Source: UBA5704 sp036380715
GTDB taxonomy: Bacteria > Acidobacteriota > Thermoanaerobaculia > Multivoradales > UBA5704
NCBI GenBank assembly: GCA_036380715.1
Contig: DASVEF010000185.1
Coordinates: forward strand, 1-64,000
Direction: 5' to 3'
Length of the DNA stretch: 64,000 nt
Under the pieces are notes generated by a model. It searched no databases and was not told the DNA's origin. It saw only the letters and a list, made by a program, of their open reading frames with translations. The stretch's first letter is position 1, and every line of letters starts with the position of its first letter. The translations under genes were made by a program, and so were the position numbers. Positions 34,185 through 40,995 of the stretch are shown one piece after another.

Positions 34185-34682
34185 TTATAGTGCTTCGGGG
34201 ATCTTGGGCACCCACTCACCACTTCTTTTTTTCCTGGCGAATCGCCTCAGAACCTCTACGTCCGCCAGGTCTTGCAGCCGGCCGACGGCTGCCTTGTTCC
34301 GGATGAGATCCTCCAGCCCGAGGTAGAAGACCGGCGCCCGGCCGAAGCGTCCTGCGACCCGGTTTTCCCAGGCTTCGGGGAAGGAGACCTCCTTGATGGA
34401 GGTCAGAAGCTCGATGCGACCGGGAGGATATCCGAATTGGAGGATGCGTCCGGGCTCCGTAAGGTCCTCGATCGTGACGGGAAGGCTGCCGAACCCGAAG
34501 TCGTCCAGAGCACGGAGAACATTCTGGGCGTTCTCGACCGTCGGCTCCAAGAGGATGTCGATGTCTTTGGTGGTTCGCGGTCTAGCGTGAAAGCAGAATG
34601 CGTAGCCGCCGACGATGAGCGCTTTGACCTTCCGAGCGTTGAAGAACCCGAACAGCTCTTCGAAGTCCTTCGAAACGTTCAC
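34185..34682 (-). CDS. nucleotidyltransferase (AbiEii-like/DUF6036), TA-type partner
   Basis: 165 residues with a GTG start preceded by GGGGGA. The minimal NTase core is KALIVGGYAFCFHARPRTTKDIDILLEP: GG-helix then DxD (Asp-Ile-Asp). Then VEVLRRFARKKR closes it. Such proteins transfer nucleotides to tRNA or to a partner protein, as in AbiE and MenAT. It lies in a pair with the small gene at 34582-34821, which overlaps its start by about 100 nt. An upstream ATG (34700) is possible. Confidence 0.78.
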   Translation of the reverse strand: MNVSKDFEELFGFFNARKVKALIVGGYAFCFHARPRTTKDIDILLEPTVENAQNVLRALDDFGFGSLPVTIEDLTEPGRILQFGYPPGRIELLTSIKEVSFPEAWENRVAGRFGRAPVFYLGLEDLIRNKAAVGRLQDLADVEVLRRFARKKRSGEWVPKIPEAL

Positions 34683-34821
34683 CGGTAATCCCCCAGGCAT
34701 CGCGCCTCATCTGCTCGAGGACCTCGACGCGCTCGTCTCCCGTCATCTGCTCCCAGAACTCACGATCGGCCTCTTCTTCTTCTTCGAAGGAACTGCACTT
34801 GCGGAGCCAGACTTCCTGCAT
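34582..34821 (-). CDS. small partner of the nucleotidyltransferase
   Basis: 79 residues: MQEVWLRKCSSFEEEEEADR, FWEQMTGDERVEVLEQMRRD, GLRRAVRVLQR. Genes of this kind precede DUF6036-type nucleotidyltransferases in many genomes; whether it is an antitoxin is unproven. The last 33 or so residues (Arg/Leu-rich) run inside the next gene, which is unusually long for an overlap and may mean that a nearer stop was lost. Confidence 0.65.
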   Translation of the reverse strand: MQEVWLRKCSSFEEEEEADREFWEQMTGDERVEVLEQMRRDAWGITGERFEGLRRAVRVLQRSEGQSAHRRRLRILLSR

Positions 34822-34862
34822 GAGACGACTCTACCATGGTCCGTTCCCGCGCAGCCTGGAAC

Positions 34863-36596
34863 CTACAGCGCCTCCACCCGCGCCCGCAGCCGGACCAGCC
34901 CTTCGCCGACGCCTTTGAGCTCGCCGCGCACGTCGGTCAGGCGGTCGCGCTCGGAGCGCACGAAGCGGGTGTAGGGGCCGATCGCCTCGTCGATCCGCCG
35001 CAGGCTCTCGTCGATCTCGCGGTCGAACTGGCCCGTGAGGACGGTCATGAGCCGCTCGCGCAGGTCGGCGATCTTCTGCCGCAGCTCTTTCTTGGCGTCG
35101 TGGCGGCGGTTGGGGATGATGAAGAGGCCGAGCACCGCGATGGTGCCGGCGGCGAGGATGCCCGTGAAGTCCGCCGCCGCGGTCACCGCGACGTGGGTGA
35201 GGACCGCGCCGAGGCCGAGCGCTCCCACCTCGACCAGGGCCGTGCCCGCGACCGCGACCTGGACCGACTCGGCCAGGCGGTTCGCCTCCGCCTCTTTGTC
35301 GTACGTCTCGACCGAGCGCTGGGCGGCGCGGCCGACACTGTCGAGGAGGCGGGTGCGGTTGAAGTCGAAGCCGCCGCCGACCTGCCCCACGATGCGGTCG
35401 GCGTGCGCGAGGCGGCGCTTCTGGATGTGCTCCATGACCGCCTGCCACTGCCGCAGGTCGGCGGAGACCAGCCAGTCGATCACCTCCGAGACCTTCCTTT
35501 CGATGAGCTGCGGAGTGTCCCCCACCACCTTGCGCTCGAAGTCGGCCTTCATCTTGGACTTGTTCATCAGGTCGATGAACCGGGCCAGGCGCATGGTCTC
35601 GTCGAAGTAGGTCATGCCGCGGTTCTCGAACTCGTGGAGGAGGTTGTCCACGTCCGAGAGCCGGAAGCGGAACTCGCGCTGCATGTCCTCCTTGTAGAGG
35701 GCGAGCTGGCGCTCGACGTCCTCCAGGGTCGTGAAGTCGTCGCGCAGCAGGTCCAGCCGGCTGTCGGTGACCTGCAGGTACTTGTCGGCGAGGTGGGCGG
35801 CCACTCCGAGAGGGTTCATCAGCTTGAGCCGCACGCGCTCCTTCTCGTCGAGGGTGGAGACGATGTAGCGCTCCAGCTCTTCGAAGCGGCTGCGGGCGAG
35901 CAGCTCGGCGTCGCCGGTCGTCTTGGCGCGCAGGGCGAGGCGGGCGGCGACCGGGAAGATCTCCGGGGTGAAGCCGAGGAGCGACCGCGCGTTGTCGGCG
36001 ATGAAGCCGAGGATGCGCTCGATGTCCGCCGGGTCCTCCAGGATGTCGATCTTGTTGAGGACGACCACGACCTTCTTCCCCCACTCGCGGATGCTCTGGA
36101 GGAAGGCGCGCTCGCTCTCGGTGAACGGCCGGTCGGCCGAGGTGACGAAGAGGACCATGTCCGACCGCGGCACGAACTCGCGGGTGATGGTCTCGTGCTC
36201 GCGGTGGATGGCGTTGGTGCCGGGCGTGTCGACGATGTTGATGTCCCGCAGCAGCTCGACCGGGGCGGTGACGCGGTCGAGGGCGGTGCCCATGGCCTCG
36301 CGCCGGACTTCGGGGCCGTGCTGGATCAGGTTGATGCGGGTGGTGGTGGGGGTGACCCCCTCTTCCAGGACCTTGCTGCCGAACAGGGCGTTGATGAAGG
36401 CGCTCTTGCCGGCGTTGAATTCGCCCGCGATGACCAGCAGGAACAGCTCGTCGAGCTGGCGCGCCGATCCCGCGAGGGTCTCCCGGTCCTCGGCCGCGGC
36501 GTCGAAGTGCTCCAGGGCCTTCTGGAGGTCCGCCACCAGCCGCCGGTTCTCGGCCAGCAGCTCGTCCTGGTTTCGATTGAGAATGCGCCGCAGCAT
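34863..36596 (-). CDS. dynamin-like GTPase
   Basis: 577 residues. G1 GEFNAGKS (58-65), G2 TPTTTRINL, G3 DTPGTN, G4 NKID; then a long helical stalk (LALYKEDMQREFRFRLSDVD, RRLAHADRIVGQVGGGFDF) and a hydrophobic membrane-insertion region (about 430-500: VAGTALVEVGALGLGAVL, FTGILAAGTIAVLGLFIIP) followed by a coiled coil. Bacterial dynamins remodel or protect membranes, including under phage attack. A single copy is here; many systems have two. The start at 36596 is chosen because the upstream in-frame ATG would add a non-conserved extension. Confidence 0.9.
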   Translation of the reverse strand: MLRRILNRNQDELLAENRRLVADLQKALEHFDAAAEDRETLAGSARQLDELFLLVIAGEFNAGKSAFINALFGSKVLEEGVTPTTTRINLIQHGPEVRREAMGTALDRVTAPVELLRDINIVDTPGTNAIHREHETITREFVPRSDMVLFVTSADRPFTESERAFLQSIREWGKKVVVVLNKIDILEDPADIERILGFIADNARSLLGFTPEIFPVAARLALRAKTTGDAELLARSRFEELERYIVSTLDEKERVRLKLMNPLGVAAHLADKYLQVTDSRLDLLRDDFTTLEDVERQLALYKEDMQREFRFRLSDVDNLLHEFENRGMTYFDETMRLARFIDLMNKSKMKADFERKVVGDTPQLIERKVSEVIDWLVSADLRQWQAVMEHIQKRRLAHADRIVGQVGGGFDFNRTRLLDSVGRAAQRSVETYDKEAEANRLAESVQVAVAGTALVEVGALGLGAVLTHVAVTAAADFTGILAAGTIAVLGLFIIPNRRHDAKKELRQKIADLRERLMTVLTGQFDREIDESLRRIDEAIGPYTRFVRSERDRLTDVRGELKGVGEGLVRLRARVEAL

Positions 36597-36699
36597 CGGT
36601 CCCCCCGCCCGTGGGTGACGATAGCACGGGGCGTGCCATGGCTTGGCCGGCCTGGAATGAGATAACATGTCGCGGAGAAAGGGCATTGCTCCCAGCCGG

Positions 36700-36800
36700 C
36701 CCGGGCATGTATGCCCGGGCTAAGAGAAGCGCCGGCTCAAGCCGGCTTGAGCTCCATTTATGGAGCGCCTCTCCTAGCCCGGCGATTCATCGCCGGGCTA
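36700..36800. repeat. REP palindrome cluster, left of RAYT
   Basis: Nested palindromes: CCCGGGCATGTATGCCCGGG (36700-36719), GCCGGCTCAAGCCGGC (36731-36746), GCTCCATTTATGGAGC (36751-36766) and GCCCGGCG...CGCCGGGC (36777-36798). They match the cluster on the other side of the transposase gene. Confidence 0.8.
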
Positions 36801-36810
36801 GGAGATACCT

Positions 36811-37287
36811 GTGCCGTACTGGAGACTCTTCTACCACGCCATCTGGGCCACAAGGCACCGCGAGCGTTTGCTCTCTTCGGATCTGGAGCCGGTTATGCAC
36901 GGCCTTTTGCGCGCCAAGGCGATTGGATTGGGGGCGACGGTGTTCGCTCTCAACGGCATGGAAGACCACGTCCACCTGGTCGTGTCTGTTCCGCCCAAGC
37001 TTGCCGTGGCCGGGTTCGTCGGTAAGGTCAAGGCCGCCACATCGGCGCGATTCAATAAGATGGGGTTGATGGACCGTCCTTTCTTCTGGCAGGAGGAGTA
37101 CGCCGTCCTCTCCTTCGACGAGAAACGACTGCCCCCTTATGTCGCTTATGTCGAGAACCAGAAGGCGCATCATGCTCGATCAGCTCTGATCCCGGTTTTG
37201 GAACGGACGGGGGAGGAGCGGCGGACGCAGCGAGAGGAAGCGGTACATACGAGCCGCCTCCCGCCCGGCGATAAATCGCCGGGCTAA
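36811..37287 (+). CDS. REP-associated tyrosine transposase (RAYT, IS200-like)
   Basis: 158 residues, a Y1 HUH nuclease: FYHAIWATRHR, LNGMEDHVHLVVSV (HVH, the HUH metal site) and YVAYVENQKAHH with the catalytic Tyr region. The GTG start follows TAGGAGA. RAYTs are domesticated transposases that mobilise or maintain REP elements; REP palindromes lie on both sides here and the last codons are inside the right cluster (PPGDKSPG). It is probably active in spreading this REP family. Confidence 0.9.
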   Translation: MPYWRLFYHAIWATRHRERLLSSDLEPVMHGLLRAKAIGLGATVFALNGMEDHVHLVVSVPPKLAVAGFVGKVKAATSARFNKMGLMDRPFFWQEEYAVLSFDEKRLPPYVAYVENQKAHHARSALIPVLERTGEERRTQREEAVHTSRLPPGDKSPG

Positions 37288-37367
37288 GAGAGACGCCGCA
37301 TGAATGCGGCTTGAAGGTAAGCCGGCTTGTCCGGCGCCTCTCTTAGCCCGGGCATTCATGCCCGGGC
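37263..37367. repeat. REP palindrome cluster, right of RAYT
   Basis: GCCCGGCGAT..ATCGCCGGGC (37263-37284), GCCGCATGAATGCGGC (37295-37310), GCCGGCTTGTCCGGC (37321-37335) and GCCCGGGCA..TGCCCGGGC (37346-37367). Same core as the left cluster in inverse order. Confidence 0.8.
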
Positions 37368-37465
37368 GGAGGGCCGGCGTATACTGAAATCTCTTCGTCG
37401 CTCCGCTGCCCCGGGACGGGTGGTGGCCATCCTGCCGTCTTCGCAGCCGCTTCTGGGAGGTGATG

Positions 37466-38704
37466 ATGGATCTCCGGGCTCCCTTGACCGCTACCCCAGT
37501 CGGAGCGCAGCGCGCTGCACCCTCCTCCAGAACGGTGAGGCTCCTCCGCCGTCTGCTCGAAGAATCCGGCGTCGCCTGCGAGGTGCGCCTCCCATCCGGC
37601 GAAGAGATCCGCTGCGGCTCCGGTCCTGCGGCGTTCCGGGTGGTCCTCCACTCCGACCGGGCGTTGCGGCGCGGGCTCGACGAGATGTCCCTCGGGCAGG
37701 CCTACGTCGAGGGGGAGATGGACATCGAGGGCGACCTGTGGAGCGTCCTCGAGCTGCGCGACCGCCTCCAGGACCGGCTGCGCGCCGGGCCGCTCCTGCG
37801 CTTCCTGGCGCAGCTCTTCCTGCTCGCCCCGACCCGCGTCAACAAAAAGTCGATCGCCGACCACTACAGCTTCGGCGACGACTTCTACCACTCGTTCATC
37901 GACACCCGGTACCACTTCTATTCGCACTGCCTCTTCCATTCCGGGGACGAGACGCTGGAGGAGGCTGCCGAGCACAAGCTGGAGACCATGTTCCGGGCTC
38001 TGGAGCTGAAGCCCGGCATGCGCCTGCTCGACATCGGCGGCGGCTGGGGCGGGGTGATCCGCTATTGCGGCCCGCGGGGCGTCCACGTCACGAGCCTCAC
38101 CCTGGCGGAGGACTCCCACCGCTACATCTCCGATGTCCTCGCCGCAACCGGCCTGCCCGGCGAGGTCCGTTTCCAGGACTTCCTGGAGCACCGGCCGGAG
38201 CGGCCGTACGACGCCGTGGTGATCTACGGGGTCATCGAGCACATCCCCAATTATCGTCACTTCTGCGCGCGGGCGTGGGACTGCCTGGCTCCGGGCGGGC
38301 GGCTGTACATGGACGCCTCGGCTTCCAAGGAGAAGTATTCGATGAGCGCCTTCACCCGGCGCTACATCTGGCACGGCACGCACACCTTCCTCTCCTTGCA
38401 GGACATGGCGCAGGAGCTGCTCTGGCACGGCTTCGAGATCGAGGAGGTGAAGCGCGAGACCCGGGACTACGAGCTCACCATACGCCACTGGGCGGAGCGC
38501 CTCGACGCCGCGCGGGACTTCGTCGTGGGACGCTGGGGAGAGCAGGTCTACCGCGCCTTCCGCGTCTACCTCTGGGGCGGCTGCCACGCCTTTCACACGG
38601 ACCGCCTTCAGGCCTATCACCTGGTGGCGCGCCGGCGTCCCGAGCCCGGGCCGCGGCCGGGGCTGGCGCGGCGGGTGCGGAGCTTCGTCCGGGGACTGGC
38701 GTGA
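37466..38704 (+). CDS. cyclopropane-fatty-acid-synthase-type SAM methyltransferase
   Basis: 412 residues of the CFA synthase family: N-terminal lipid-binding domain (LRRGLDEMSLGQAYVEGEMDIEGDLW), then IADHYSFGDDFYHSFIDTRYHFYSH (family motif), SAM site LLDIGGGWGGVIRY, and IEHIPNYRHF. Members add a methylene or methyl group to acyl chains of membrane lipids. GGGAGG lies 5 nt before the ATG at 37466 (further starts at 37460 and 37463 are possible). It is the first gene of a coupled three-gene unit. Confidence 0.9.
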   Translation: MDLRAPLTATPVGAQRAAPSSRTVRLLRRLLEESGVACEVRLPSGEEIRCGSGPAAFRVVLHSDRALRRGLDEMSLGQAYVEGEMDIEGDLWSVLELRDRLQDRLRAGPLLRFLAQLFLLAPTRVNKKSIADHYSFGDDFYHSFIDTRYHFYSHCLFHSGDETLEEAAEHKLETMFRALELKPGMRLLDIGGGWGGVIRYCGPRGVHVTSLTLAEDSHRYISDVLAATGLPGEVRFQDFLEHRPERPYDAVVIYGVIEHIPNYRHFCARAWDCLAPGGRLYMDASASKEKYSMSAFTRRYIWHGTHTFLSLQDMAQELLWHGFEIEEVKRETRDYELTIRHWAERLDAARDFVVGRWGEQVYRAFRVYLWGGCHAFHTDRLQAYHLVARRRPEPGPRPGLARRVRSFVRGLA

Positions 38705-40293
38705 AGCGCGTCGCCGTGATCGAGGCCGGCGATCCCAGGGCGGACAGCCTGGCCTCTCTCTTCATGCTGTTCGGCTACGGCGGGCTGTCCGTCGCCTCGC
38801 ACCTGCACCACAACGGGTACGAGGTGAGGTACTTCCCGATGTTCGCCAGCACGCGCCTGGACGAGCGCTGGCTCGCCACCTGCGATTACCTGCTGATCTC
38901 GGCCATGGTGCACACGGCCAAGATCGGCTACGCCATCGCCGACCGGGTCCGGGAGCGCTCCGGCGGTCCCCCGGTCGTGGTCTTCGGCGGCCCTCATCCC
39001 ACCTGCGAGCCCGAAGACACGCTCGACCATTGCGACTACGTGGTGACCAACGAAGGGGAGGAGATCGCGCTCGACCTGCTGCGCCACCTCGACGCCGGAG
39101 GCACTCCGTACCCGCGGCACATGGAGGGCCTGGTCTTCCGCGGCGAGTCCGGAGAGATCGTCTACACCCCCCGGCGGGCGGCGCTCCAGGAGATCGACTT
39201 CCGGCTGGAGCCGTCGCTGATCCGCGGCTATCCGGGCATCCTGGGCAACTTCCTGCGCACCGGCCGGTTCCGCTTCCCCTTTCCGGTGGTGCAGTTCTCG
39301 CGCGGCTGCCCCTACTCCTGCACCTTCTGCCTGGGGATGCGCCAGCTCGGCCAGAGCTACCGCACCCGGCCTCCCGCGGGCGTGCTCGCCGACCTCGCGA
39401 GCTTCCACGCCCTGACCCGCTTCCCCTACGGCATGTTCCACGACAACGACGTGGCCATCCGCCGCGACCAGACCAAGGATCTGCTGCGCGAGATGGCCCG
39501 CGCGAAGCTGCCGATCCACAGGATCAGCGCCTTTACCCGCGTCGACTCCACCCGGGACGAGGAGCTCTGGCGCCTGTTCGACGAGGCGGGGATCGCCAAC
39601 GTCTTCTTCGGCGTGGAGTCGCTGAGCCAGGCCAGCCTGGACGCCTTCCACAAGGGGAACACGGTCGAGGGGATCCACGCGGCCATGGAGCGGCTCGATC
39701 AGTATGGGATCAAGGCGAAGATCGTCGCCAGCTTCGTGGTCGGCGACGTGGACGATCCGCTCCGCGAGCTGGCGCTGATCCGCGAGTTCTGGCGCCGCTA
39801 CCACCACCGGCTGCAGCGCGTCGTGATCCAGCCGCTGATGGAGTATCCGTTCCAGGAGAAATTCCGCGGCCAGCACCAGCTCTACGGCGACGAGCGGTTC
39901 ATCCACTACGACTGGGACTACTTCGCCGGCGACTACCTGGTCTTCTATCCCAAGGCGGTGCCGCCGAGCGTCCTCCAGGACGAGCTGCGCGAGACCTTCC
40001 GGGCCGTCCATGGCGTGCCGGACGGCTGCAAGGGCGACTTTCGTTATAAGCTGGGCCAGCGGCTGATCGCGTACACCCACTCCGCCAAGGACCGCAACCT
40101 CGGCCATTACGTCGAGCTCCTGAAGCGGAAGGAGAAAGGGAAGTACGACCGGCAGGGCTGCCTGCTTCCCGAGACCCTGCTCGACGACGACAAGCCCCGG
40201 GACCTCCGGATTCCGGGAATCCGCGTCCTGCACCCGCCGCTGCGGGAACGGCCGCGCCGGACCGGGCTCCAGAAGGCGGCGGCGATCTTTTGA
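38701..40293 (+). CDS. B12-binding radical SAM protein
   Basis: 530 residues. N-terminal cobalamin-binding fold (about 1-130, VVVFGGPHPTCEPEDT), then a radical SAM core with SRGCPYSCTFC (CxxxCxxC), followed by MFHDNDVAIRR and FFGVESLSQASLDAFHKGN. The GTG overlaps the stop of the methyltransferase gene (GTGA). This class methylates or joins unreactive carbons; next to a CFA-type enzyme the target may be an acyl chain, but that is inference. Confidence 0.88.
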   Translation: MKRVAVIEAGDPRADSLASLFMLFGYGGLSVASHLHHNGYEVRYFPMFASTRLDERWLATCDYLLISAMVHTAKIGYAIADRVRERSGGPPVVVFGGPHPTCEPEDTLDHCDYVVTNEGEEIALDLLRHLDAGGTPYPRHMEGLVFRGESGEIVYTPRRAALQEIDFRLEPSLIRGYPGILGNFLRTGRFRFPFPVVQFSRGCPYSCTFCLGMRQLGQSYRTRPPAGVLADLASFHALTRFPYGMFHDNDVAIRRDQTKDLLREMARAKLPIHRISAFTRVDSTRDEELWRLFDEAGIANVFFGVESLSQASLDAFHKGNTVEGIHAAMERLDQYGIKAKIVASFVVGDVDDPLRELALIREFWRRYHHRLQRVVIQPLMEYPFQEKFRGQHQLYGDERFIHYDWDYFAGDYLVFYPKAVPPSVLQDELRETFRAVHGVPDGCKGDFRYKLGQRLIAYTHSAKDRNLGHYVELLKRKEKGKYDRQGCLLPETLLDDDKPRDLRIPGIRVLHPPLRERPRRTGLQKAAAIF

Positions 40294-40322
40294 GCCCCGC
40301 CCGACTTGCGAGAGGAGCCCCG

Positions 40323-40748
40323 ATGACGCGCTTCCAGAAACTCATTGACGCCTGGGTACGCGGCGAGCGCAACCCGGCGCCCATCGCCGAGCTGGTCGGC
40401 TTCCGCCTCGCCTCTTTCACCGACGGTGTCGCCCGTGTCGAGATGGAGGCCGGCTCCCGGCACCACAATCCCATGGGATTCGTCCACGGCGGCGTGCTGT
40501 GCGACATGGCCGACGCCGCCATGGGCGTGGCCATGGCCGCGACCCTGGAGGACGGGGAGAGCTTCGCGACTCTCCAGCTCTCCGCCAGCTATCTGCGCCC
40601 GGTCCGGGAGGGGAAGCTCGTCGTGAACGGATGGGTCGTCCACCGTGGACGGGCCAACGGCCACGTCGAGGCCGAGATGGCGGATGGCGAGGGGCGGCTG
40701 GTGGCGCGGTTCACCAGCACCTGCGCGGTGACCCGCAACCACGGCTGA
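40323..40748 (+). CDS. PaaI-type hot-dog thioesterase
   Basis: 141 residues of the hot-dog fold: RHHNPMGFVHGGVLCDMADAAMGVAM (HGG with acidic catalytic residue), ATLQLSASYLRPVREGKLVVNG. It hydrolyses an acyl-CoA thioester. It lies 29 nt downstream of the radical SAM gene in the same unit, which supports action on an acyl chain. The ATG at 40323 follows AGAGGA. Confidence 0.88.
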   Translation: MTRFQKLIDAWVRGERNPAPIAELVGFRLASFTDGVARVEMEAGSRHHNPMGFVHGGVLCDMADAAMGVAMAATLEDGESFATLQLSASYLRPVREGKLVVNGWVVHRGRANGHVEAEMADGEGRLVARFTSTCAVTRNHG

Positions 40749-40757
40749 AGCGGTATT

Positions 40758-40952
40758 TCAAGGGCGGGATTCCCGGCGCGCCCGGGCCCGTTCGTGGTGC
40801 GGGTGACGATCCGGGCGAACCTGCCCTCCGCCCTCTGTCTTCTCGCGAATGAGCTCGCCGATCCAACGGCTCTGCGACAGGCCGGCCGCTTCGGCCGCGG
40901 CCTTCAACTTCGCTTCGGTCTCGTCGTCCAGGTCGAGAGTGATCTGTGCCAT
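40758..40952 (-). CDS. orphan ribbon-helix-helix protein
   Basis: 64 residues: MAQITLDLDDETEAKLKAAA, GLSQSRWIGELIREKT, a CopG/RHH DNA-binding domain. The last 22 residues are His/Arg-rich and may be out of the original frame. No toxin gene lies downstream (the next gene is convergent), so it is either a lone regulator or what is left of a toxin-antitoxin pair. Confidence 0.7.
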   Translation of the reverse strand: MAQITLDLDDETEAKLKAAAEAAGLSQSRWIGELIREKTEGGGQVRPDRHPHHERARARRESRP

Positions 40953-40965
40953 GAGCCTTATTGTA

Positions 40966-40990
40966 GGATGCCTCCGGTCAGGAGGCATCC
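40966..40990. promoter_or_regulatory. perfect hairpin over the ribosome-binding site of the S9 peptidase gene
   Basis: GGATGCCTCC GGTCA GGAGGCATCC: two 10-nt arms, 5-nt loop. The right arm contains GGAGG, the Shine-Dalgarno of the gene starting at 40996. It also lies 14 nt upstream of the divergent RHH gene, so an operator role is equally possible. Confidence 0.6.
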
Positions 40991-40995
40991 ATTCT

